Source: Paraphaeosphaeria minitans
Lineage: Eukaryota > Ascomycota > Dothideomycetes > Pleosporales > Didymosphaeriaceae
Direction of reading: 5' to 3'
DNA length: 64,000 bases
NCBI GenBank assembly: GCA_015832175.1
Contig: WJXW01000004.1
Coordinates: forward strand, 496,001 to 560,000
A program made the translations under genes and the position numbers. Below, one piece after another: positions 31,553 to 42,888 of this stretch (the stretch's first letter is position 1; the number at the start of each line of letters is the position of its first letter). The notes beneath the pieces were generated by a model. The model had not been told where the DNA came from. It searched no databases and saw nothing but the letters and a program-made list of their open reading frames with translations.

Positions 31553-31884
31553 CGTGGGCCGCTGCTCGGTGCGGTGGTTGCAACACAGGCGGCGTCTTGC
31601 TGATGGTGTGCGTCGCAAGGGTGCAGCGAGAGACAACTAGCAGAAATAGTCAGGTGCAATGGTCAGTAGTGATGGGAGGTGGATTGGAGAGTGTGTGGAG
31701 TTGGAGCGCCCCTGGAACTTGTCTTTGCTGGCGATGTGGCTGGTCGCGTCTCGCGGTGGTTGGGGAGGCTGGGAAGTGACGCCATGCAAATAAACACGCT
31801 ATCCCCGGGGTGACGCACGGACCCCATGGGGTTTCTGAGGCGAACATGGATGATGGAATTGCACAGTCGGGCAATTCGCTGATG

Positions 31885-31961
31885 ACATTCGATTCTGGCC
31901 TGGAGCTTTGTTTTGCCACTCGATTCTGGCCTGGAGCTTTGCTTAACACTCGATTCTGGGT
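31885..31961. repeat. Short tandem repeat, about 30 bp unit, 2.5 copies
   Basis: ATTCGATTCTGGCCTGGAGC plus TTTG is repeated twice, followed by a third partial copy (ACTCGATTCTGG). Confidence 0.75.
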
Positions 31962-32138
31962 GCCGCGTAAAATGCTTGTAGATTTTGCAGAGTCAGATAT
32001 GAGCACGCATTGTATCCCTTCTGCCATATATCCTGCCTTCGGATGAGAAAGTCGACGGAGAGCCAGCTTCTGCTGATGAGATTTTGCAGGTAGAAGATTT
32101 TCCTTTCTTTTAGTGCGTTACATGTGTTGGCATAGCCA

Positions 32139-32363
32139 GACACAACTCATCACCGGATGGTTCAATTCCTGAAGATAAGAACAGCCGCTTCATTGACCTC
32201 ACCTCGCTCTGCACCTAGAGTACCTACGGAGCGTCCAAAAAGTGCACGATGGCCTGACACAACTCATCGCCGGATGTGCCAGCTCCTGAAGATATGAACA
32301 GCCTCTTCATTGACCTCACCTCGCTCTGCACCTAGAGTACCTACGGAGAATCAAAAAAAGTGC
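32139..32363. repeat. Direct duplication, 107-bp unit with 117-bp period
   Basis: Copy one runs 32139-32245, copy two 32256-32363. Both contain CACAACTCATC, TTCATTGACCTCACCTCGCT and CACCTAGAGTACCTACGGAG. They differ mainly by a few substitutions, so the duplication is recent relative to the neighbours. Confidence 0.85.
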
Positions 32364-32369
32364 CTGACA

Positions 32370-32566
32370 TGGTGGGCTGAGGCTCTTCTTTGGGCGAGGA
32401 ATTGCTACGTACCTAGCTTGATGGGCTAAGGCTCTTCTTTGAGCGAGGGAGTGCTACGTGTCTGCGACTGTGGACGGAGGCTCTTTCTTTACTCAAGGAA
32501 TTGCTACGTACCTGACATGGTGGGTCAAGGTTTTTCTTTGAGCGATGAATTCCTACGTGCTTGCTA
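32370..32566. repeat. Imperfect 50-bp tandem repeat, four copies
   Basis: Units start near 32370, 32420, 32469 and 32518. The core is AGGCTCTTCTTTGAGCGAGG followed by AATTGCTACGTACCT. It follows directly on the 107-bp duplication. Confidence 0.8.
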
Positions 32567-32799
32567 AAAAGAGACGTGGCAATGAGGTCAAGGGACTCAA
32601 GTGTTGGAAGGAGTGGTCGAACACGGCAGTCACGAAGCACTCCCTACTGTCTCTCCAAGGGAAACCAGCTTCTACTTTCCTTTCCGCCGTACGGAGTTTG
32701 AGTCTTCAATCTGTGAACTTTTGTGTTAACGTCTTCTCGTCTCTCCATCCCCCACCACTCCTCGTCCTTTTGCAAACACATATCCAACGGCGCAACGAT

Positions 32800-33895
32800 A
32801 TGCGTCCCCGATGTGAACGAGGTTGCATCTTGTGCACCAGTGGATTGACTTACACGCTTGAATATCCCTTCAGGCCCGGCCCTGTATTCTGTAAGTGCTC
32901 TGCTCAAGAGATACGTGTCAAGCCACCCGGCTACCACAATCCCACTAACCCAAGAAGCCCCAGCATGCCGAGCACATTATATCCAACGCTACGTGTGGCG
33001 TGTTAGACATTCGCGTCCGACGGTAGCCTCCAACGCGACCGCCCAGAACACGCGCACAAAGCCTTCAGTCGCTGAAATCGCGGATCGACAGGAAGCGAAA
33101 ATGGCAGTGTCGTCGCATCTTCTAGGCAATAGGTCCAATGGTTCCGCTTTTATTTCATTGAGCGCGTCCCTGATGTGGGCCCTGGATTTTGCATACAACA
33201 AGAACAGAGACGGCCATCACGACATTCACCTCTATGTCATTGACACTTTCAAGATCCCGTCCCGAGTCTGGCCCGCCCACCTTCTACTTTCCTATTTGCA
33301 ATTGCCGGCAAATACTGAGCGAGCTCGTCGCAATCTCTGTCACGAGTACCTGGTCGACAATGAACTCCCAGCACAGGCAATACTTGGCGAGATGCCTATC
33401 AGATTCGCGGGGATAAAATTTGCCGATGAGCGCTTGCGGATGCTTCTTCCCCAGCTATCGGAACTAGACCCAAGGCAGCCTCTAGAAATACTCAGCTCAT
33501 TAGAAAGTTGCCGGCGGCCTTTTAGAGTCGGGTTAAAGCGCAGTCTGACCCCTGAACACATATATGCCGCTTTTGAGCTTGCGTACATGCTGCTTCGTCA
33601 TGGCACCGGTCCCACCGCCCAAGATCGCGTGGCATTTACGGTCATGTTCCTCACTTTGGTACCTCGAATGCAAGACAGTGGTCTCAACCAACTAATGTAT
33701 TTCTTCGAGGGTGTGTGCTTCTACATCTATATCTACGGTGGCGTTAAGCACTAACGTACATCAGGGGTACGATGCCCGCAGAATTATCGATACCATCTCA
33801 GCACCATTCGGATCGGCGGTCAGTTGTTTGACCTACTCGAATACGTCGAAATTATGGGGTGTATCTATCGACCTGATATAATCCAAGCGCCGTGA
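32800..33895 (+). CDS. DUF7587-like fungal protein
   Basis: Three exons (32800-32890, 32958-33710, 33765-33895) give 324 residues. Introns are 67 and 54 nt, each with a CTAAC branch site before the acceptor. The domain core RYVWRVRHSRPT, then GSAFISLSASLMWALDFAYN and IHLYVIDTFKI, follows the plan of the DUF7587 domain found in many fungal accessory genes. Next comes LPAQAILGEMPI and a helical C-terminal half ending in GGQLFDLLEYVEIMGCIYRP. Function is unknown. The third exon can also be read in another frame if the donor at 33713 is used, ending at 33881, but that peptide looks less protein-like. The start exon has four Cys in its first 16 codons and is the least certain part. It stands alone at the left edge of the gene-poor block. 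Confidence 0.55.
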
Positions 33896-36800
33896 ATCAT
33901 GCCAGTCGATCGCCGCAGGATCCAACTCGTGTCTGCCCCTGCTCGACTACACCTGGAAGGAATACCTCTCTCGCTCGCTGATTGCGTACTTGTGGGCTCG
34001 ATGCTCGCAGATGGGGACTATTCTTGCACCTCTTCATATGTTCTCTCTGGACTTTGGTTCAGCTTGGTCCATTTGTATCAACGCGGATGTTCTTCTTCTG
34101 GTGCAGAAAGCGAGCACCCGCCGTCAAAGCCGTGGAGTGTGAGGTAAACTAGCAATAAGATTATCATCACACATCCAGATCTGTGCGCAGTGGAGGAAGT
34201 TTCTAATTAGCGATAGGTTTACTATAGTGAGTTGTCAAGAGGGGGCGAGTCAAGAAGGCCGGTCCGTCAACCAGAGACTGGCAGCTAGCTAAGGTATGCT
34301 GAGGGAATGCTGCAGGTACATCTTTATGAGAAATTTAAACTGCATGTCTGCTGTGTGGCGACCAGTCCGTAGTGTTAGAGGGTGCTTTCAGGATCGTGGG
34401 GTTTGGCCAGACTGTCCGAAAAAATTACTGCGAACTTCGCGTCAGCTATATGGTGCGCCCCTCCGAAGAACGCAGCGTGCGATACTGGTTCCACTGGCTC
34501 ATACGTTTTTATTGACTGTTCCGTAGGCACAACTGGCGTTCGGAAGCATTGAATGGTGAGGCGGCTCCTGGCATGACCTGGAAGCAAATGGCTCAGGCTG
34601 ATTATTAGTCGACTTCAGCTGTTCTTACGCTTGATATACCAAACACTGGCCTTTGGTACGGGCCGGCCACTGGCGTGGTATCTGTTGCGTTGATAATATG
34701 TATCATTCATGCAGAAGTACCATTCTGGTGGTGTATCTGGTAAGAAAATGCGCAAATAGTGTTCATACGTGTGCCCCGGGCAGAGGCTTCATGCTGGGTT
34801 GCATCCTGCTGCCTGTTGTAGAGAAGTAGATTCATGCGCAAGTTTGCATAACTTTGCATTGGTTCTTAGTACATGTTAAACGTCGACTCCAGATCACTAC
34901 GCATGCAATAAGTTTTGTTTGCAATGCCAACTCGCAAAGGCCTGGTGACATCATTACCGATAGCCATCGTGTGGTATGCGGCGAGGTGAGCATTGGTCAT
35001 TTAGGTACGGCTTCACCATAATGATAGAGGCGAAGTTCCCGATGAAATAGATGTGTAATCGCTGGTCAAGATATAGACCGCATTATTCTGGGAGGATATG
35101 TTGAAGCTGCCCTGTCCTGTTGCGGTCGATACAGCTTTATTAAGATGAGACCAACTTGTTAGATGGACTAGCATTTCTGATGGGCCAGTGCTTGCCAGAA
35201 GGACCACCCATTCCGTTTCTGAGGCTTAGATCTCTTGGATCATCCCGGGAGGCCGATTAGTGACGTTGTGATTCTCTCCGGGTGTGACATGAAGCAGACG
35301 AAGAAAGCTACGGCCGTTTCGTGCAGCTTCCGAAAGAACCGCGTGCAGCGGGGCAAGGGAACAGCCTGATACTGCTCGTGATAGGGTAGAAGTCGAGATA
35401 CTGTCATACATTGATATCCCATCGACAGGATGGGAGGATGGGAGAGCTGGCAGCTGGTGTATGTCCATTCTGAGCTTGTTCATCGCAGGGACTCCTTTCC
35501 GCAGAAAGTATTGTATAGTTGTGAGTCCGGGTGGCGATATCATAGTATGGTGATGGTTGAGAGGGAAGTTGTGAAAGCGTTCCAAGGCCCCGGGCCGCCG
35601 TATGTCACGTGTACCAAGGCTGCGCTAAAGCCTTGGCGAACATATCAGACTTCACGTGCTGGACCCGTCCTGGACCCGTCCCTGTGGACGCGTGGGGTCC
35701 TTGGACACGTGGTATCAGCCTGGTCAGAACATTGGACATACCTCTTTCGCAAACGCAAGACTCGGATTATGGAGACAACCTTTCTAATTGCGATTTGAGC
35801 TCCGACATTATCAGCGCCCAAGTACAGATTTTCCCGACCATGATCATCATCCTAACAATTTGCGCTATCACCCAGGTCGTACAATACAGAAAACAACAAT
35901 GCCAATGGACGCGAGAGGATTATACGACAAAGTACATCGCTACGATGCGAAGTGCTTATATCCGGTCTCTAGGTAAAATCAAAATCTGTTTGACGAAATC
36001 GGATCCTTCTAGCCAGCAAGAGTGCGAGGAGGAAATGACGGGGAACCGGACACAGCTGCAGCATGCATGTTAGAGCGCTGTACCTATCTTCTGGTACCTT
36101 GCTGGACGACGTACAAAGCTCCATCGCGGCCTCCGGCAAGCTAAACGCCCCACTTTCACGATCAGCATCACAACTGCCAATGGTAAGGTTTGTGACTGAA
36201 AGGTCTGTGCAGTACAGCTAACGCTGGGACTACGTAATGTTAATATCCACATCGCTGCGCCACAACCCTCGATATCCCGCCTCTTGGAACGGTGCTCTGG
36301 GGGCCAATATCACCGTACATCCGCGTCCAAGGCTCTCAGTCTTGAAGCGTCCTCATGCCGAGGGTACTGACGATAGCGCCGAGGAACATTGATGTTGGCG
36401 CGAGGGCGATGAGATTTGCTCCATTCGCTTCTGGCAGCTATGTGCTGTAGTGCCATTTGCTAGAGCAGATTGATCGGCTGGCTATCTATCTGATCCGGAC
36501 ATCGTGCCGATTCACAAGCACGCTGTACGCCACACGCATTCGAGGGGGAAGGCGACTCGATGGGAATTTCGGAGACGAAGCAGTAAAATCGCAGAGTGCT
36601 CGCACATCAAAGCCTCTACCCACGTTGCTTTTCTTCACGGCCTCCGTTGTTAACAGGGGCAGCGGTGTTCCCCGTTGTACCGACTAATTGCCTTTTCTTT
36701 CCATGGAAGATAGTCGCGACATGCACCCCACCGGCGCACCGGACGCATCCAGATGCGCTGGACCGTACGGAAGGTATCATAAACCGAGAGTCAGGATCCT

Positions 36801-37547
36801 GGGCGGACGCTGTGGCCGTTGCATTAGCGTTCGGAGTTCAACTGATAGTCGGCGATAGTTCACGACCGATGCCATACCTAATGACGCAAAGGGTCATGCG
36901 CTGCCAGAGTGGAAGGTGATAATAGTGCTTGCAACTTGCAAGCTCTGCAAGGCGACCTGAGTAGTTATGCCTACTATCTGTAGTTTCGATGGGGCATGGG
37001 GTTGCTGTGATTGATAACCCGATATCGTAGGACAGGCACCCGTGGAACGCGTTCATTGGCTAGATCGACGGCGGCTGTTACCGCAGTGGTCGTTCGCATG
37101 GAGCTGTGCAGTAGGCAATTGATCGGTGTGCTGCCAAGCTCGGGATAGCCGTTATGATTCGGACCACCACGTGGAAGGATGTGATCCCTGGATTGACACA
37201 GGGAGGAGGGCCGTTATTTGAACCGGCCTGTTGAAGGGGCCAAAAGCAGATCGTGCATGCAGATGAATCATTGCATCGCATGCATACGATACGCTAAGCA
37301 CGGAACATGAGGGTCATCGCTTGCCCTGACCTTGTAGGGCATCTCCGCGTCCAGCCCCGTGCTTCCATACATATTCATGCTTCAGCGCCACTGTACATTT
37401 ATTCCAACATGTGCGGCTAGCGGCGAGAAGTACAACTATCTATCTATACGTAGGTTAACACCCTTCCGCGCCTATAATCTGTATTGACAAAGTGTAGCTA
37501 CCTTTGAAAGCGGACCTGAGAGCTTGAATCTTTGCATTCCGTGAAAC
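33896..37547. other. Gene-poor stretch of 3.6 kb
   Basis: Frames in all six phases are short and none resembles a known family. No tandem repeats or terminal inverted repeats stood out. The frame over about 33894-34140 on the + strand has protein-like composition (LLDYTWKEYLSRSLIAYLWA) and may be a remnant of the preceding gene or a lost one. The last few hundred bases must contain the promoter of the AflR-like gene. Confidence 0.45.
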
Positions 37548-38919
37548 ATGTCTCACATCAGTATGGCGAGTCCTCATCAAGATTCGCCCATGCAGCGGAC
37601 TGTCTGCATACCGGGAGAGGGGCGTGTCAAGTTGAGATCCTCTTGCGACGGTATACTATCTCTCAATGCGTAGCCTGTCACCAACTTGCTTACTTTGTTC
37701 AGCCTGCTCAGTCGCGAAAGTGAAATGCGATAGCCAGGGTCCTTGTGAACGTTGCCGAGACAATGCCATCAATTGCTTTTACAGTCCTTCGAGACGTCAC
37801 GGGAAGCAGCCATGGGCAAACAGAGTCCCGAATCAACACCAACGATTACAGTCGACAATGCATGTCCACCCTTCCCAAGCACCATCCATGGGCTCTTTCC
37901 TAGCTTTCCAATCCAACCCGGGAGGGGGCACGTTTACAATGCCATCAGTGATATCACCTGGTTTACCAACAAGTCCAATGAACAACATCCCGTTCGGAAA
38001 CAGTCCAGCTGACGGTGCATCGGCTGATCACCCTTTCAATGTCGCCAACAGTTTCCAGTTCCAGGATCCGTGGTCGGGAATGCCTTCCAACGTTGCGCCA
38101 GCACATTCTTCGAGCCCGGCAAGTACTTCCACGCTAACAATGTCAGAATCAAGTATGTCACCACTGCTTGAGCCGGCTTTCCAACCCCCGGTACATGACT
38201 GCGAAGCTAAGGCTCTTTCTATGCTCCATTCTTTGCGTATGAAGTCCACGGAGCACCCAACGTCCGGAACTCTCTCTTCGCAACAGATTCCTCCGCTCGA
38301 CAAGATCTTGCACACCAACCGGATGGCCGTTAGCACATTGGGAGATTTACTGCAATGCCACTGTGCCCAACAGCCGCATCTTGCGCTTTTGTACATGGCC
38401 ACTATCTCAAAAACCCTTTTCTGGTATCGGCTCGCGATCAACTTGTCTTTCAAACCATCCACTCCACTCCGCGGAAACCAACATGAGCCTTTGTCACCGA
38501 AATCACATAATGGACCATTCTCTATGTCTCCAGGACCCAACACGAACACTACAGCCACCACCAACATGTCGAAACAAAGCAACGAAATTCCGAGAGGGAG
38601 AGCGCGCTCGAACACTATCCAGATTGGCTCATTCGACCTAGAGGAAGAAGACGAGGCAATTTTAGTGCGCAGTGTAGTCATGACTGAAGTCAAGAAAGCA
38701 GCTCGTCTGGTGGACTTCATGAAAAGTGGTGCTATGCAGACGGACTTCACGAGAGAGCACGGCGAAGACAGTTTGAGTGTAGGTTCCTGGTACAGAGCCG
38801 GCGGTGAGAAGCTGAACAGGGAGGTGCAAGACACATTGCAAGAGGCAAGAGGAACCGGTAGAATTGCGACTAATTTCGAGCCATATGTGGGGGGCAACAA
38901 ACAGATGTGGTCGACTTGA
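37548..38919 (+). CDS. AflR-like Zn2Cys6 transcription factor
   Basis: Nuclear regulator of the family that includes aflatoxin/sterigmatocystin AflR and its relatives. Two exons (37548-37650, 37703-38919) give 439 residues. The 52-nt intron splits the zinc cluster: C33 lies before it and C36 just after. The full motif is C33-x2-C36-x6-C43-x5-C49-x2-C52-x6-C59 (CDACSVAKVKCDSQGPCERC), followed by the basic linker SPSRRHGK. A Ser/Pro/Asn-rich middle part leads to the AflR-type C-terminal domain: LGDLLQCHCAQQPHLALLYM, then TLFWYRLAI, and later a conserved helix around VVMTEVKKAARLVDFM. Such genes usually sit in secondary-metabolite clusters. Here the neighbours are decayed genes and no polyketide or peptide synthase is in the window, so the targets are unknown. 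Confidence 0.85.
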
Positions 38920-40316
38920 ATTTGAAGGATCCATGGCCAAGTCGGGCATCCATTGACACTCTTGCAGGTGCATAGAGGCGCGGCAGCTTATTCCGAGATG
39001 CCATTTATCCGCATATCAGGTTGTTCGTCGGTCGCTTCATCGTTCAATGAACAATATCGTGCGGAACCATGCTTCCGTTACTGTCAATCCGGATGCCCCT
39101 GACTAGGAGCGAAGGTTGAGAAACTGCGTGGCAATCCTAAGCAGCCTCATAGTGTGCAGAGTCTAGATGCAGCGTCGCTCACACGGGAAGGATGGAGCTT
39201 GTGAAAGAAAGAGCCCTATGCGTGGAAGGATCGAAGGAGATCAGACGGATCCTCCTGTCGCCACGACACGCGCTAAGCGGGACCAATGATAACGAGGTCC
39301 AACAACAATCCCAGTGGGAACGTTAACTCCCGATTCTCTTACCCGTCTGCTTCCGCTAGTAGACTTGTCCCATACAAGATTTTTCCAGAGCACCTTGTAG
39401 CAATCCGCGCACAGCTTCAACACTCACGTCCTCTGATACCGAATACTTGGTCTCAAGTGTTCAATTTTCCTTCTCGTCAGGAGGACATCTTCGACTATGA
39501 GGAGCCGAGAACCGATTTCCAACCGCGAATGTGCGGCTTGCAGCTACCCTATCAGTACAAGCTCTCTCACACACGACTCGAAAACATGACTCGCCAGTCT
39601 ATATACACCGATCGGAGATCCAGTCGTCTGCAGGCCATCAACACGTGATGCATCAAGGCAAGGCGACTGGCACAGCCTTGCGTGGACCAGCATCCTTCGA
39701 CGCAAGAAGCGCATCGATCATATGCAGATCTCAGCGCAGCTAGAAGATATCAAGTGGCACTCGGTTGGCGTATGAGCACCCGTGCGGCGCGGTTCATTAA
39801 CGAGGAGAGCGGCACGTTGCTATCGATACTGTACAGCAACTGTACTCCGGTTTTCGGATAGTGCAGTGTCGATAGAGGCACTTCAGCCACTACCACTGGA
39901 CTAGGACACAGCCAGGAAGGATGCCATCATGGTATCTGCGCTAGCTGCGGGTACTCAAGCTCACATGACCGACTACCGTTAACGTCAGAGTGATCGGAGA
40001 CTTTCTCCCGCAAACCTCGCTGGGCTCAATGTTTGTTAGGCCGTCCTTCTGCGTAATGGTGATAAACAAGGAGTACCGAAAGAAGAAATAATTCGCAACA
40101 TTGGCCAGTATAGTCTTGACGATGCTATCTCAACTTCCTCGTCAAGCCCGCCTAACCATCCCCAACGAGGGGGCCTCTACCGAATGATTATAGTGCCTCC
40201 GCAAAGCATGCGTCTTGCACAGGCAACCGACGGGGAGTGTGTTCTGGCCCTATACACACGTTGCCTATTGGCTTGCTATAACGCCAGCGTCCTATGGTCA
40301 CAATCGGCGTGCACAA
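38920..40316. other. Gene-poor stretch downstream of the AflR-like gene
   Basis: About 1.4 kb without a recognisable gene. A 120-codon frame at 39286-39648 has no family resemblance. It ends at the probable MITE. Confidence 0.4.
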
Positions 40317-40692
40317 CAGTAAGTAGTACGTACAAGTCGACCCTAGTACGGTTACGGTACGGTTGAAAGTAGGTACGGTACGTTTAGTACGGCAGAGATG
40401 TCTGTACGGTACTGTTCACGACCCGCAAGTACTAGATTAGCGCCTATATAGAGCTAGTACCGTTTTGATAGTGTGCATGTTTCCATTTAGGACTAGTATA
40501 TGTCTAAAGAAGCCTAGCTCCATTCTATCTGCTATCTCTGAATTTAACGCCTAATGTACCTCCTTCCTGATTAGGAACTGAACAGCCGTGCTACGGCTCA
40601 AATCTCTAGTGCTAATAGTACGATTACTGCACTGATCAAATATTAGTACAGTACGTACGGTCCAAAATCAAGTACGGCCGTATTACAGACTG
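40317..40692. mobile_element. Probable non-autonomous hAT-like element (MITE), 376 bp
   Basis: The left end starts CAGTAAGTAGTACG; the reverse complement of the right end is CAGTCTGTAATACG, matching at 11 of 14 positions, and subterminal GTACGGTACG repeats occur at both ends. The flanks GTGCACAA (40309-40316) and TTGCACAT (40693-40700) match at 6 of 8 positions, which fits an old 8-bp target duplication of the hAT superfamily. There is no coding capacity. The interior is more AT-rich than the flanks. Assignment rests on ends and target site only. Confidence 0.55.
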
Positions 40693-40989
40693 TTGCACAT
40701 GCTGGGCACAATTCAATCTCTTTCTAGACCCTGCCTATATGGGAAGTATCTTGCAAGTGAAGCGCGGAGGAATCACGCACCAGATCGGCACGCCGAAGGA
40801 TTGCACTCGACAGGTCCTGTCCTTACCGTACTTGGCTAGTAGCCAGCCTTCGCGGGGACCAGGGCCCAGACGATACAGACCGGCCCCTCCCAACGCGCCC
40901 TCGCAATGACCTCCCAGAGAGCTCGGTGGCATGGTGACACATTTCAGCTGAACCGATTTCAGAAATAGTCTGTGAGACTCGCATGGTCG

Positions 40990-41897
40990 TCCCATGCTCA
41001 GCCTGCTCAGCCATCTAGGCTCTCGCCCGGGTCTCACCGCCCTCCGAATCACCTCATCCACACCGACTTCTGGCCGATATCCTAACCGCTCTTTAGCTTC
41101 CATGATATCAAATGTCCGGTTTATCGTCATATGCTTAGCTATTGTCTATTCATGTGGGGTTCCTTTCGACCAAGACTCGTCGCCCACACACCATTCCGAC
41201 ACAGCCATACAGTAAAAGAGTCACTCGTCGATTGCCGAAATACACTCTTTAAAGGCAGGAAATGCAGAAGTAGGTCTAGAAATTCGGATAAACGCCCTAA
41301 AGGCCCGTACTTCGTCGTTAGTTATAACAAAAGCCTCTCCATCCACACGCTTATCTTCGTTTTCGGGCCTTAGAGGCACTTTTAGGTCGAATTTTAGCAG
41401 AATCTTAGCAGCTAGCAGATAAGATGTAGGTTCAGTGAAAAATCACCAAATTGCAGCCGGGCACGCCCTTACTTCGCACTGCCGACTTGTGTCTGAAATA
41501 TCCTCCACTGCGAAGACAACATCGGTCATGTTATTGTGTATGACGGGAAATGAAGGAGTAAAGACGAGGGCTTCCATTACCCCCGAGTCCAGGATACCTT
41601 CTAGAAGGTTACAGGTTCCATTTATGTTGACGTTTTCGAAGACTTGTGGCGTGTTGCGTTGGCCTAGCATTGAAGGCGATGCAGTCGTGGAACCCCGTCG
41701 GAGGTTTTGTCGTTTTGAGGACGTCATGGATGTCTTGGGGGCTTTGCATCGATTCTTTCACATATTAACACCAGACAATCTGTTTTTCTCAAGGTGACAT
41801 CGAAGACTGTAACAACGGAAGCCCCGGCCGAGACGAGGTTTTTCACGATGTGCTGACTCAAGCTGCCACGTACTCCGATAACAAAGACATGATCCAT
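40990..41897 (-). pseudogene. Decayed NAD-dependent 3-beta-hydroxysteroid dehydrogenase (Erg26-like)
   Basis: Remnant of a 3-beta-HSD / sterol-4-alpha-carboxylate 3-dehydrogenase-type reductase. The N-terminus at 41897 reads MDHVFVIGVRGSLSQHIVKN, a Rossmann start in which the third Gly is lost. After a frame change the frame at 41727-41443 holds NTPQVFENVNINGTCNLLEG and ALVFTPSFPVIHNNMTD. A stop follows, and the same frame continues with SYLLAAKILLKF and DKRVDGEAFVITNDE. The C-terminal signature RTFDIMEAKERLGYRPEVGV lies at about 41120-41060. The central part with the catalytic YxxxK is missing, so an internal deletion lies near 41440. Frameshifts, stops and the deletion make the gene dead. 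Confidence 0.75.
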
Positions 41898-42888
41898 TGA
41901 GGCTATTGTGAAAGACGGGTCCGAATTCGCCTCAGCAATTGAAATTTGAATCCCTTTTTTTTATGGATAAGAAATCAATGCGGGGCGCAGTGGTAGGTAG
42001 GGCGCTGATGGGCTGTGGTGCATGCAGGCGGTGTAGGCTCATGAACATCATTTAGTTTTAGGCTTATACCTATAGGTACTTATCGACGAGTCACGTGCTT
42101 TAAAACCGAGCGCATCAATCGCGGTTTGCTCAAAGTGATGCCGACAGTCGAACCTTTTTTCAGGCTAGCAGCATGAGAAAGAACAACGCATCCTCCCGCA
42201 TAGTGAATAAGTGCCATTGCGCACGTGCCCCAATCCACAAACATGCCTTGTTCATCGACTTTCAATTGATTTCTGGGAAGGCATTGTTCTCTGAAGACTC
42301 AGAAACGCTGGGATTTTCATGCTTAAGCGTAGAATGGGGTTGTAGCCGTTGGCGGTATCATGGATGTGGATCTATGAACGGAACTCCCAGTAACTATATT
42401 TACGGGAATGTGAACGAGTTAATAAGAGGCGCATCGGAGAATATGATGGACATACTTACATAACTTGACAGAATTTATTTCGAGGAAGGCAAGATGTTGA
42501 ATGGAAAATCCAGGTGTCACCTTCAGAGTTTTTAGAAGTCCAGGGAGGCCAAGTATCATACCCGAAGCGCCAGACCAATCGATGCGCACCGATTAGAGAC
42601 TACCAATGATATGATCCGATTGTGTTGGTGAAGCCGCGGGAGCTACTCTAGCTTCAGGGTCCATGTCTAGAAACTGAAATTTGTGTACAATCTACCCCGC
42701 ATGGTTACTCGACGGAGGCAACATCCGTATGGCAGAGAGCAAACCTTCGGTGAGACGGAAGCTAGCTTCTGCGGGTTTCCTACAGCGAGTACTTATATAC
42801 AAGTGCGAGCGTGGAAGGGAGCAGCATGCACTTTCTCAACTTTCCTGATAGCAGGTTCATCTTCAACCACCCGCAGTCAACATCCACA
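41898..42888. other. Gene-poor stretch
   Basis: About 1 kb. No gene was recognised. TACCTATAGGTACTTAT near 42067 is another copy of the dispersed TACCTA/TAGGTA motif. The region just before 42889 may be the old promoter of the catalase-like gene. Confidence 0.4.

Larger units (their letters stand above)
31553..32799. other. Intergenic region with three repeat blocks
   Basis: About 1.25 kb between the membrane-protein gene and the DUF7587-like gene. It holds the repeats at 31885-31961, 32139-32363 and 32370-32566. No coding sequence was recognised. It marks the border between conserved genes and the accessory block. Confidence 0.5.

Noticed and set aside
35226..36073. Frames of 119-154 codons in the gene-poor stretch (35226-35585 minus, 35430-35798 and 35609-36073 plus)
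   Set aside because: They overlap in different phases, have no family resemblance and no plausible gene structure.
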